A stretch of 64,000 bases of DNA from Cristatella mucedo (taxonomy: Eukaryota; Bryozoa; Phylactolaemata; Cristatellidae), in assembly GCA_009760855.2 (NCBI GenBank), contig WPIO01000043.1, positions 124,001 through 188,000 of the forward strand, written 5' to 3'. Shown here in pieces: positions 21,273 through 31,030 of the stretch. The translations under genes and the position numbers were made by a program. Positions within the stretch are counted from its first letter, which is position 1. Each line of letters starts with the position of its first letter. The notes under the pieces are model-generated. The model saw nothing but the letters and a program-made list of their open reading frames with translations. It was not told the origin of the DNA and ran no database searches.

Positions 21273-21653
21273 ATGCTAAGAGGCCCCGCAATAAACCGTA
21301 GCTGTCGGCTCTCAGTTGCGGTTGCTTGTGTTTTAACAGTGCTGCAGTACTGCATAGCACAGTCCACCGTTACAGAGCCGAGAGACGAACATCGGAGGAA
21401 TAGTTACAGCTTGTCGAAAAGACTACAGCTTTACCGGCAATTGCAGGCGTCAAATGCTTGCGGTGCTTCGTTTTCGGTTAAGAAGCCAATGGCAGTGGGC
21501 AGGAGACTCCATGAAACGATTAGCCAGTTATTGAAAAAAGCTAGCACCTCGGCCAACACTACCGTACTCTCGGCAAACGCCCCTGACAAAGTGGGTTATA
21601 TTCAAAATTCGAATGGTCTCCTCTCCCTTCATTGTGCAGTATTTAGTATTTAG
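21273..21653 (+). CDS. Candidate secreted-protein ORF or first exon
   Basis: A 126-codon frame starts MLRGPAINRSCRL, followed by a hydrophobic stretch VAVACVLTVLQYC (residues about 15-27) and IAQS, which looks like a signal peptide cleaved near residue 30. A basic, polar mature part (KRLQLYRQLQASNA, KKPMAVGRRLHETI) follows. A possible phase-0 donor (AAA/GTGGGT at about 21,590) would join in frame to an acceptor at 22,061 (tttgtatgcag) and a basic tail TVAKIKDNCRKRKGL...KR-stop ending near 22,127. That splicing is inference. No family recognised. It could be a small secreted protein or a chance frame. Confidence 0.35.
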   Translation: MLRGPAINRSCRLSVAVACVLTVLQYCIAQSTVTEPRDEHRRNSYSLSKRLQLYRQLQASNACGASFSVKKPMAVGRRLHETISQLLKKASTSANTTVLSANAPDKVGYIQNSNGLLSLHCAVFSI

Positions 21654-21809
21654 TAGCAAAAGCCTCATCGAGTTTGAGTAGGAGGTCATGGTAAATGGGG
21701 CAGCCAGCCCACTATGCACCATCTAACCATACTCTCTGTGCTGTGAGTGGTGTATTGCATACGTGTGTTGTGTGTGTTGCATCTGTAAACTTCATGAGGA
21801 TGTGCCTGC

Positions 21810-21943
<134 letters not shown>

Positions 21944-22129
21944 CTTACTGTAATCTCTCTCCTTCTCACACACACACATACAGACATTGTGAAAACTAGA
22001 AGGGTTTATTCAAGAGTTTTTAATGGTGGTTTCAATGCCTAATCAGCTTTTTGTATGCAGACAGTAGCCAAGATCAAAGATAACTGTAGAAAAAGGAAGG
22101 GCTTAGCCACCAAGGCAAAAAGATAGTAA

Positions 22130-23400
22130 TTGAAGTTGTCTGTGAGTTTTTCTGTCTTCTTTCGCTCCCGCGTGCTTTGCGTACTTACCTGTGCATGATT
22201 CAGCACATATTACTAGTCTGAGACCTTACTAACCTGTTCCCATGAGTGTTTTTTCAGTTTCATTGAGCATGCTGCAATAGGCATCTTACTAGCTTGATTT
22301 TGCTAGCTTGATGCCCCGCATGTCGCTATTCCTTTTGTATTGATTCACTTCCAAACAGTTGTGAATCACCTGCATAGAGATTTAGCCCTCTTAATGTGCT
22401 ATACCAGCGGCATATTCATATTATTAAGGGAGTAAGTAGTGTAGAAGCAGCATCGAAGTGCTATAGGAAAGGGCTATGGCAGATAAGGAAGAAGGAGAAA
22501 AGATGAAACAAAAAGAAATCGCCCTAGAGTCATGTGGACAAAGGCCATGAGTCTAGGACCACAGAGAGCAATCGCTTAGGTTGCCTGAAGTTATTTAATT
22601 TACAGTCGATTGAGCATAAAAGGAAACACTCCGGCAACGGCTCAGCTAAATTGGAAGGAATGTGGCAAAAGTGGGCTTTGTATGTCCGAGTCAACCCAGA
22701 ACGACCGAAGAAGCCAATAGGATAGTTATTAGAGAGCCAAAGATAACGAATTAATATATTACCAGGAGCAGAGAGCTTGATAAGAGGTGGTGATCATTGT
22801 GTGAATCAGAAGTCAAGCCCTTTCAGATGTCTGATGGCTTGGATCTCACTCGAGGCCGACGCGAATGCCCTTGTATTTTCGGCATTTAGCTGCGATGGCA
22901 CATTAAACTGTTGCTGCAACTCTGTCAGCCCATAGTCTGGTGAACCGTACGTGCAGTGCAATTACGGCATGATAATGATCTGCTATGGACGGTAAAGAGT
23001 GAAATTAATATAACCCATACACCAAATCATGATAGCTTCCTATTTAGTCTCTTTGATTGACTCGCTGTCTGCCAAGCAGTCGACCCCATCCCCTATAAAT
23101 TGGGCTGTGGAGTGTGAGTTGTGGTGAAGAGCTGTGCTTATAAATCAGTTTGACTGACCATGTTGGGAAGTACTGTGACTAGACCTTTGACCACATTCTG
23201 AGAGGCGTCAGTTGAATGGAGTTAATTCATATGGGCTTCGTGTAGATGTTTTCAAAGCTATTTTAATCATTGTGTTCTACCTTCCAGCTGCCTCTTTTGT
23301 AGGGAGAATGGAGCAAATTAAGGTGGTACTATTCTAAGGTTTCTAAATGTTTCTACTGTGTATAATGCTTGATCAAGCGATTGCCAGATGTTGCTGTTAA
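22130..23400. other. Unassigned stretch with a decayed LINE tail
   Basis: No gene supported. Near 22,330-22,430 the words 'gtgaatcacctgcatagaga' and 'gctataccagcggcatattc' look like a very old family-1 tail. 22,534-22,725 is open but has no recognisable features. Confidence 0.35.
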
Positions 23401-23549
23401 AATAGCCTGAAGCCATTAGAGACTGACTGAACTATGGCCATTAAATATGTTGCTGGATTACTCAGATTATTCTGTGAAAGCTCTGCCAAAGATAAACCTC
23501 TAGAAGCTAGTGGTTTAGACACAATACCCTGAGTAGGCACTAAGAAATT

Positions 23550-24230
23550 ACGAGTGACTACAACCGGTAAATGTGCAAACAATTTAACTAGCTTCCATAA
23601 TATGTCTTGGCTAGATAATTGCAATTCATTTTTCGCTGGGCTACCAAAAAGTCTACTGGCCACTTCAGGTGACGATATATATAGCTGCAAGGGTAGTATA
23701 CAAATCCCTCAGGCTTGATCACGTGTCTCCTTTGCTGAAAGAGCTTAGATTGCTGCCAGTTGATCAGCAGATAGAGAGGAGATTTCTTACGATGACCCGC
23801 AAGGTCAGTCACTAGTTGGCTCCTTCCTACCTGCTGAGGTGGTGCAACAGTTTCAGCCTCCTCGTGCCCTCAGGTGTTGCCTGTATCGACAATAAATGAA
23901 CTCTTCTATTCCTCTTCTTAAAGACTATTGGCAACAGAAACATTTGGTCTGCAGGTCCTACACTGGAACTCACTTCTATAATTCTTAAGCAACAAGATCT
24001 ACTGCTGCAGACTATGGCAACCCTTTCCAGCTGCCCTGGACTGCTACTTTCATGATACTCTCTACCTCAGCCGCTTTCTGACTGGTGTGCATCTCATTTT
24101 TTCCTTTTTTGTGTGACACGGGGCGTGTTGGCTACCAAATGCATACTGAAGGCCGCTTTGACTTTGAGTGAACTAAACAATACTCTCCTGCAGAACACCC
24201 ATCTAATTTTTGTGGAGGTACAGACGGAAA
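23550..24230 (+). mobile_element. Old family-2 LINE 3' fragment ending in the CA repeat
   Basis: Plus-strand phrases: SWLDNCNSFFAGLPKSLL, SRVSPLLKELRLLPVDQQIERRFLTMTRK, LAPSYL, then the 3' UTR words 'ctaccaaatgcatactgaag' and 'gaggtacagacggaaatgc'. Family-2 copies end in 'acagacggagatacattacatt'; here the terminus runs straight into (CA)n, as if the microsatellite grew from the LINE tail. Confidence 0.6.
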
Positions 24231-24231
24231 T

Positions 24232-24312
<81 letters not shown>

Positions 24313-24324
24313 CACGCACACACG

Positions 24325-24414
<90 letters not shown>
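24231..24414. repeat. (CA)n followed by (TA)n
   Basis: About 163 bp of CA with CACACG interruptions near 24,305-24,330, then about 20 bp of TA. The ORFs here are artefacts. Confidence 0.98.
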
Positions 24415-24419
24415 ATGTA

Positions 24420-25300
24420 TGTATATATACGAATGCTTTCATACATACATACACACATACATATACTCTTCAGCAAGTGCCTGTTCACTTCTCTGCTGCG
24501 ACTTCGCGTGGAACAAGTTACGATCATCTGTTATCATAAGCAGTGACTTACCATTGTGAAGCAGTTGTTGCTTTTTTGCATCCGGTTGCTGAGTAAATGC
24601 CGAGACTTGTCATTCCCTTGTGCTGCTGATATGTTGTGTTATTATAGATGTTTAGATTTCTTTAGAGCAAAATTTGGCCGTGAATCTTTTGTCATTGGTC
24701 CTGCGGCAGTATATTTCCCTTACTGTCAACAAGGTAGGAACAAGAATGTACCGCATGCCACCGAATTGTCGCATACGGAAATTGGGGCTGCACGATGAAA
24801 AAGTGGAACTATTGCAAGCAGAAATGCAGGCAGCTTCGCCATTAAGTATCACAGCCAGCAGCAGCAGCTCACAAAAGACGAAGCCTACCTTACTTGTAAG
24901 CAAAAGTAACATAAGGGGTGCCATGCAGTGTTGATGCTTGTCAGCATATCGCGATGTTATGCAAGGAATAATAGTGGCAAGGGTAAAGCAATGTAATGTA
25001 TCTCCTCCGTCTGTAGGGGTGGTAGTAGTAGTACTAGCATTTGCTGTAATACTTGCAGGTGGCAGCTGAACATATCAGGAGCATCAAGTGCCTTGATGTT
25101 GTTTGAGATGTCGGACCATGTTATGTTCTTAGCTCGGACCATCGATTTTCCACAGAAGTAGGAGGTGCATACATGAGGCTACCACGTCAGCAAACAGCCT
25201 ATTTTATATAGCAGCAGAAGACCTGGACGGGTGTTCCTCCCTCTTGAGCTGAGTAGCAAAGAATTGCTTGCTATTGTTTTTAAACCCAGTACTCGAGTTG
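24420..25300. other. Unassigned stretch
   Basis: Overlapping open frames at 24,652-24,934 on both strands are not supported as genes. One plus phrase (RMPPNCRIRKLGLHDEKVEL, with upstream TVNKVGT) is coding-like but lacks a convincing start or splice frame. Confidence 0.25.
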
Positions 25301-25390
25301 CTAATAATAATAATAATACACTTGATATGGCGCCCTCAGAGAACTCAATCTCTTTCTAGGCACTTCACAATAGCAAAGATTCGTGAATTA
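25300..25390 (-). mobile_element. Family-1 LINE tail (minus)
   Basis: 'aataataataatacacttg', 'ggcgccctcagagaactc', 'tctttctaggcacttcac': the 3' end of family 1 in reverse complement, with an (TAA)n terminus. Confidence 0.75.
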
Positions 25391-25679
25391 TGCACTAACA
25401 ATATCTAAAAAATGTCTGCCTCGCCTCTGCTGGGCAGTCCCCTCTGATCTGTCATCTTTGGTAGCTAGCTACAGGAAGACGCTGGCTGACATGCTGTTGC
25501 TCGTAGACAAAATCTGCAGAATGGAAATGCAATGCATCTTCATTTTCAGGAAAGAATTTCCAGTATTGGAAAGTCAGATACACAGGCTCATACTTCACAC
25601 TACTCACGTTAAATACTACCATCTGTAGTCATTCCACCTCTATCCATGCATTCGAGTGAACCGTCATAAATAAAAATAA

Positions 25680-25800
25680 ATATAATTCATTTAAATAGCG
25701 CCCCAAGAGAATTTAATCTCTATTCAGGCGCTTTACGTATGCCTCGGGGGTCAGACTTTGGTCAGGGCGAGCACCTTAACCGCTGGACCAAATCAGTCAT
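25680..25800 (-). mobile_element. tRNA-derived SINE, family B (minus)
   Basis: On the minus strand the head reads 'tttggtccagcggttaagg', like the A-box region of Ser/Leu tRNAs, then a damaged B-box zone. The 3' end is 'gtaaagcgcctgaatagaga'...'tcttggggcgctattt', again a LINE tail. It is directly followed by a family-A SINE in the opposite orientation. Confidence 0.65.
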
Positions 25801-25970
25801 GCCACACTGTGTAAACCGTTTGCTTTTCTCGACCTTGGTTTCGAGGTCGTGGGATCGAAACTTGTGGTGGACGATCCTTTGACGGCACTGTAAGCGGTAT
25901 CGATAGCCGTAAACGCTTTTCCATCGCTACACAAAAGAACTATTGAAGTGTTCAACTAGTTTTGATTTAA
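25795..25970 (+). mobile_element. tRNA-derived SINE, family A
   Basis: 'ctgtgtaaaccgtttgcttt', 'gaggtcgtgggatcgaaac' (B box with changes), 'gatagccgtaaacgctttt' and 'cgctacacaaaagaac' in family-A order. Confidence 0.65.
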
Positions 25971-26057
25971 TAAACTAATTAATTTTGTATATATTCTTGC
26001 CGCCTTCTAGAGCGCCGCATCAACAGGGACTGCCTAGGACCTCGTGATGATCGCTTC

Positions 26058-26611
26058 GAGCCGCCGAGCCGAGCCGCCGAGCCGAGCCGCCGAGCCGAGC
26101 CGCCGAGCCGAGCCGCCGAGCCGAGCCGCCGAGCCGAGCCGCCGAGCCGAGCCGCCGAGCCGAGCCGAGCCGCCGAGCCGAGCCGAGCCGAGCCGAGCCG
26201 CCGAGCCGAGCCGAGCCGCCGGGCCGAGCCGAGCCGCCGAGCCGAGCCGAGCCGCCGAGCCGAGCCGAGCCGCCGAGCCGAGCCGAGCCGCCGAGCCGAG
26301 CCGAGCCGCCGAGCCGAGCCGCCGAGCCGAGCCGAGCCGAGCCGCCGAGCCGAGCCGCCGAGCCGAGCCGCCGAGCCGAGCCGCCGAGCCGAGCCGCCGA
26401 GCCGAGCCGCCGAGCCGAGCCGCCGAGCCGAGCCGCCCGCCGAGCCCGCCGAGCCGAGCCGCCGAGCCGAGCCGCCGAGCCGAGCCGCCGAGCCGAGCCG
26501 CCGAGCCGAGCCGCCGAGCCGAGCCGCCGAGCCGAGCCGCCGAGCCGAGCCGCCGAGCCGAGCCGCCGAGCCGAGCCGCCGAGCCGAGCCGCCGAGCCGA
26601 GCCGCCGAGCT
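26058..26611. repeat. GC-rich minisatellite, 13-bp unit GAGCCGAGCCGCC
   Basis: About 554 bp of GAGCCGAGCCGCC units with extra GAGCC half-units clustered around 26,160-26,340 and an irregular point near 26,436. Because 13 is not a multiple of 3, all three frames stay open and cycle with a 39-bp period, producing fake Ser/Arg/Ala/Pro-rich ORFs on both strands. It caps the downstream end of copy A of the gene-bearing unit. Confidence 0.97.
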
Positions 26612-26619
26612 AACCTTCG

Positions 26620-27480
26620 TGTGGCGTCTCCGGCACATGGAGAATGTTTCCGATAAACCAGAAAACACGTCGATGACGCCCCCTGGCAGGGTATGCGAGA
26701 TGATAAGATTCTTTAATACTAACAAGGAGACGCGAAAAGCCGACACTCGCGAATTCGCAAAACTTGATTGCGAACTTTCCAGGAAAGCAGGCAACCACCA
26801 ACGACCTGGCATCGCTTCAGAAGGGTGAACAGTGGAAGAGAGTCGCTTCATTCTGGATGGCCTAGTGGGTAGCGACATCGAAATGTAGAATGTGCTAGCT
26901 ACTGTCACCTCGTTAGCTACCTGGCGTGCCGTTATCGTCCAATGGGCCAACCGTGGCACCAGACGTAGTATGGTCTACAGCATAATCGCAAATCACCATT
27001 TCAGATACCCTGCCAGCCAGCCGTGCCGAAACGGCGTGTAGCCGAGGCCGCAATTTGGCATTTCTAGTGCTAGCTCTGGTTAAATCGATGAGACTCCTAT
27101 CAGTCACTGCCCGTTCTGCCAAGACCTTTTCCCGCGGCTGCGAACCTTGACAGTAGGCTTTTACCATCTCGGATACACAGCCTGACGACGTCTTCAGCAA
27201 CGAGCTCTTTTTGTCAGGTTCAAGTTCGTCAGAAAGAGTCCGGATCGTAGTTTTTCGTGCACCATTGATGGTTGATTGGTTCGCTACAGGTCCAAGCGAA
27301 GCATTTTTGTGACCAAGTGGCAGTCTTTGAGCTGTACGAGCACTCGGCTTCTGGCTCCGATTGGAGATTCCTGTTAAAGAATACAGGCTGACGTTAAAGC
27401 TGTCTCGTGTGTTACCGTTTACGTAATTAATGAACATTGATTGCAAGCTACACATACTAATCATGCAGTTATCGTGCATT
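26620..27480 (-). pseudogene. Copy A of an unrecognised three-copy gene, with P-G-R-V-S-x-M-V repeats
   Basis: The minus ORF at 26,913-27,479 (188 codons) includes SSGCVSEMVKAYCQGSQP at about 27,157-27,186 and LAGRVSEMVICDY at about 26,984-27,020, so a motif is repeated within the protein. A second minus frame (26,619-26,959) continues with VASTFYISMSLPTRPS and RLSSTVHPSEA, matching copy B at VASTVYNSMSPPVRPS and RVSSTVHPSGS. The sequence then diverges from B and runs into the minisatellite. The best conserved part appears to start MFINYVNG near 27,426; an intron of about 45 nt may follow, with phase fitting copy B. No known domain. Frame changes suggest decay or unmodelled splicing. Confidence 0.45.
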
Positions 27481-27845
27481 TAACAGTAAATGCACTCACC
27501 TTTCCCGTACATAATTTAACTATCGTCTCACACGTGAGCTATAAGAACTACTATGGAGGTTAAGGTATTTCTTACAGCAGTGCATGACCACGACTGATGA
27601 TGACGAAAAAGAACAATCGACATTGCCAATTGTTTGTTAGAAACCTATCATTATTGTCTTTTCAACCAAGCAAAATCGTAAATGAGTGTGGCGCTTTATG
27701 ATGCAATACATTTCGAATTATTCTTATTGACAAAAAGAACAGGATATTCTGAAATACATTTTTACTACTGATAGATATATCTGCGCATTTCGAAAGAATG
27801 CATTAAATTTAATATATTTATTTAAGGCTCTAAACGAGTACTCAT

Positions 27846-28034
27846 ATGAGACCCGTCAATGAAGAACGCATTCAGAGTCAAACTATTGAAGCCGTAGGCT
27901 TTAACTTATGGAATTTCTTGCAAAATAAACATATTCCAAGGAATCTTAAAGATAATCCCAGCGCTCGTATCTTTCGAGCTAAAAACTACTGCCACGGAGC
28001 AAATTTTTATTTAACATTGAAAGCCAGTACTTAG
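27846..28034 (+). CDS. Small divergent ORF beside copy A (MRPVN ORF)
   Basis: 62 codons: MRPVNEERIQSQTIEAVGF..., LQNKHIPRNLKDN, ARIFRAKNYCHGANFYLTLKAST. It is encoded on the strand opposite to the main copy-A gene and diverges from it. The same peptide, with one stop, is on the minus strand beside copy C (43,895-44,090: MRPVN, LQNNQIPRYLQDN, RASFHLTLRASA), and a frameshifted version lies beside copy B (32,836-33,085). No family recognised. It could be a real short gene or exon, or conserved non-coding sequence that is open by chance. Confidence 0.35.
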   Translation: MRPVNEERIQSQTIEAVGFNLWNFLQNKHIPRNLKDNPSARIFRAKNYCHGANFYLTLKAST

Positions 28035-28039
28035 TGCCT

Positions 28040-28690
28040 GAGAAATCGTAACGACGGCTCGTTCGCCTGCTGCCGTCGTTTTCACGGGTGCAAGCCCATT
28101 CCCACAAGGGCCTCCCCACTATCTATGACCGTTCTTGGTCGTTATGCGGGTCATCCAACAACAGTGGTTCACGGGTGATCGACCGCGTACGCAAACACTT
28201 TATATAATAAACACGCATGCACAATACACGGGGAAACTAAGCAAGTCTACTGGATAAGGTCCTATACAAGGTAAACTCCCGAGGCGCGAGGTGACGCCGC
28301 AAGTGCGAACGCGTTAGTCTCAGTCGGCTTCCACAGTCGCACCGTCGCCAGCCTCCGTCGCGCCTGTACAAGCGTGAGCCGTACAAGACCCGGCTAGCTG
28401 AGTATTCTGGGATAGGCGGACCAGACGTCCACAGCCGTCGAGAGCTTCCGCCGAAAGAGAGCGAGCAGGCTGTCCCAAGTTCTGGTCCTCGGGCCTCCGG
28501 AAGCTGACCCTAGGGTTTGCCCTTCCGAGGCAAGGCGACGCCCAGCCCGACATATCGAATATCAGTGGGTCCGCCCACTCTAGGGTCCAGTTGGCTCTAC
28601 GGCCGCCAGACCGCCGCCTCCCACACGCGAGGTAACTAGCACTGGCGCAGTAACAATAAACCGCACTCTACAGTCGATGCCCCCGAGTGA
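28040..28690. other. GC-rich stretch, partly shared with units B and C
   Basis: Begins with 'aacgacggctcgttcgcctgctgccg', a degenerate form of the GC-rich tandem units at 34,370 and 45,375, and ends with 'gccgcctcccacac...gcgcagtaacaataaaccgcactctacag', which matches 45,481-45,545. The minus frame at 28,320-28,553 is not supported as a gene. Confidence 0.4.
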
Positions 28691-28699
28691 CTTGTTGCT

Positions 28700-29255
28700 G
28701 ACTCGCTTACAGGCTGACAGCAGCTGATGCCCCAGTAAACGAGACCAAACTATGATCTGAGAGGGTCAGTGGGCACATCACAAGGTCAATAGGGAGGACA
28801 TCCTTAGTGATCGCGAGATCGCTAAGGATGTCCTCCCCTCTAGTGATAACAAATATTGCCACCGACGTGGGTGGTGTGATTAACGTGTTGGACCAAACCA
28901 AAACTCTCCAGAAAGTCAAGCAATGAGTGGACCTTGCTGTTGATAACATTTTCAATGTGAATATTGAAGTCTCCAGCAATCAGTATGGCCTGTCACACTC
29001 AACTATTTTAGCAAAGAACTCTGAAAACTCCTCTAAAAACAAGTTTAGACGGCCAGAAGGAGGCCAGTATATCACAACCGAGGGAGGCATTGTCTTTGAT
29101 GAAGACCTGATAGCAACCAATTCAAACGATGGCCCTTGCGAAAAACTGCACATCTTTAATAACCTTGGCCCATGCGAAAAACAGCAAATCTTAAAGCCAA
29201 AAAGTTCGAGAACAACAACTGCAACCCGACCACCAAACTGGTCAGAACGCATGGA
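28700..29255 (-). mobile_element. LINE endonuclease-domain fragment (minus)
   Basis: The minus strand encodes, with two small frameshifts, the apurinic-endonuclease-like (EEP) domain of a non-LTR retrotransposon: YWPPSGRLNLFLEEFSEFF, then IAGDFNIHIENVIN (GDFN catalytic block), LLDFLESFGLVQHVN, THVGGN, GEDILSDLAITKDVLP and LSDHSLVSF (the SDH block). All expected blocks are in the right order. It is the only endonuclease domain seen in the window. Family unknown; likely from the 5' half of an L2/CR1-type element. Confidence 0.8.
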
Positions 29256-30359
29256 CTACATAATACCTACTACTTGCGAATGTTACTACAAAACAGCTGG
29301 TAATTATTTAGACGCAGCATTTGTAATGCGCCCAGAGAGAAATTTTGTGTATGAGAATGCATGCTAACAAATAATTATGACCGTTATTATTAACTACCAG
29401 TTGGAAATCAAACGCTGTTAGACCTTATGTCTGATGTTTTCCAAACCTCTAGTGAATTTCTTTCGCAGGTCAAAATAATTTAAAATCTTGCACGAACAAA
29501 AATCTCTATGATATTGGGGCTATCGTACAAACTAAAAATTACCGGAAAAATTACACAAGCAAGGCTATTAACATTGAAATTACTTTTGCGGTTTTGTTTG
29601 ACTTCTACTTCAATCTTTGTCAATGCGATACTTATCTTACGTACCGATTCAACGTGGGTCTACCAATGTCAATAAAAAATTAATACATCGGAGAACCTTT
29701 AAAAGATCAGTCTATTTCTTATCTGCTTAAACATGGTTTAGCTCCAAATAGTTTTTAGGTCAATTTCAACTGTCAAAGTTGTCGTGGGAGCTATGCATGT
29801 AATTCAAAAGTCATCTATTATCTACATCCACACTTGTATTTGACCCACAACGTCCGACTCCTTGTAGGTAACAAGTTACCCAAAGGAAACTTATCGTCAA
29901 CGATCGGGAGGTACATGTATCGTTCAATGATTCGGCTAATTAACCAACTAATCAACCTAGGTTACCGTAGGAATTGCTTGATGTACGTAAATTAGCAGAA
30001 TTAGAGAAAGAAAGGACTTACATTTCAAGTTCTCACTACATTAAATATTCAAACTGGGCTCATTCTTGCTGCTAATTGTTTCTTTCATGAAAGCAATACT
30101 AACGATTTCTGGTCCAAGGTGACACTAGGCAATCCTCTAGTGTTAGTAGCATGCAGCAGTATTGACTAACTTAGGTCATTTGTGCAATTGCCTCTCTGGA
30201 TTCGCCGAGCGTTTGAAGTAATCGCCCATAACGACCGAGGCCAAAGTGAATGTTTTCTATATATAACACATTACATATTATGAATGTTCTATTCTATACT
30301 GTATATTATATAATATTTATTATATATTATAACTTGTTAGATATTGTATTATATATTAT

Positions 30360-30525
30360 AAATAGTAATCGTTTATATAGCGTCCCGTGAAAATTTAATC
30401 TCTATTTAGGCTCTTAAAATATACAACGGGGCTCGACCCCACGACTTTGCCCTGACCTTGGTCGGGGCTAGCAGCTTAACACTTCGCCAAACCATCAGTG
30501 TCGTGGGTTTCAGTCTTGCGGCATA
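30360..30525 (-). mobile_element. tRNA-derived SINE, family B (first of two)
   Basis: 'tatatagcgtcccgtgaaaatttaa' (LINE tail in reverse), 'ggggctcgaccccacgac' (B-box zone) and 'gaccttggtcggggctagcagcttaac' (head with GTTAAG as in Ser/Leu tRNAs). It is carried within the 428-bp duplicated block. Confidence 0.65.
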
Positions 30526-30789
30526 TGCGAAGTGCCTAAGTTGGAATCACTTTCTCTAAAAGCACTGTAAACTAAATTGCATTTAAGGTCCACAGTCAAG
30601 ACTTAGGTCATTAGTCCAATTGCCTTTCTGGATTCGCCGAGCGTTTAAAGTAATCGCCCATAACGACCGAGGCCAAAATAAATGCTTACTATAGATTATA
30701 CATTGCATATTACGAATTTTTTTATTCTATGCTTCATAGTATATAATATATATTATACAATATAACTTTTTATATTTTGCATTGTATAT

Positions 30790-30960
30790 TATCAATTCAA
30801 TTAATTTGTATAGCACCCCACGGGAACTTATTCTCTCTTTAGGTGCTTCACTTTTGCAACAGTGCTCGAACCCTCAAACTTGCCCCGACCTTGGTCGGGG
30901 CTAGCAGCTTAACCACTTGGCCAAAACCAATATGGTCGTGAGTTCCACTATCGTGGCATA
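30790..30960 (-). mobile_element. tRNA-derived SINE, family B (second of two)
   Basis: Same order of parts as at 30,360: 'tagcaccccacgggaactt', 'gtgctcgaaccctcaaac', 'cggggctagcagcttaacc'. It is more similar to the copy at 40,505-40,665 than to its tandem partner. Confidence 0.65.
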
Positions 30961-31030
30961 CGTGAAGTGCCTAAGCTGAAATCAATTTCTTTCAAAGCAT
31001 TGCAAACTGAATTGTATTTAAGGCTTACAT

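Larger units (their letters stand above)
29260..31030 (+). repeat. 5' part of unit B with a tandem internal duplication
   Basis: 29,260-30,165 is collinear with 39,390-40,305 (starting in a LINE 3' scrap, 'tacttgcgaatgttac'). A block of about 428 bp then occurs twice, at about 30,172-30,600 and 30,600-31,030: each starts 'acttaggtcatt', runs through 'gccgagcgttt...gtaatcgcccataacgacc', an AT-rich palindromic zone and a minus-strand SINE-B. Unit C has a single copy at about 40,310-40,740. No coding region was found. Confidence 0.7.

Noticed and set aside
24094-24539. ORFs up to 131 codons across the CA/TA repeat
   Set aside because: Repeat artefacts with no non-repeat coding evidence.
25979-26613. 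Long Ser/Arg/Ala/Pro-rich ORFs on both strands, up to 326 codons
   Set aside because: Produced by the 13-bp minisatellite, which has no stop in any frame. Only the non-repeat part (26,620-26,959) aligns with copy B.
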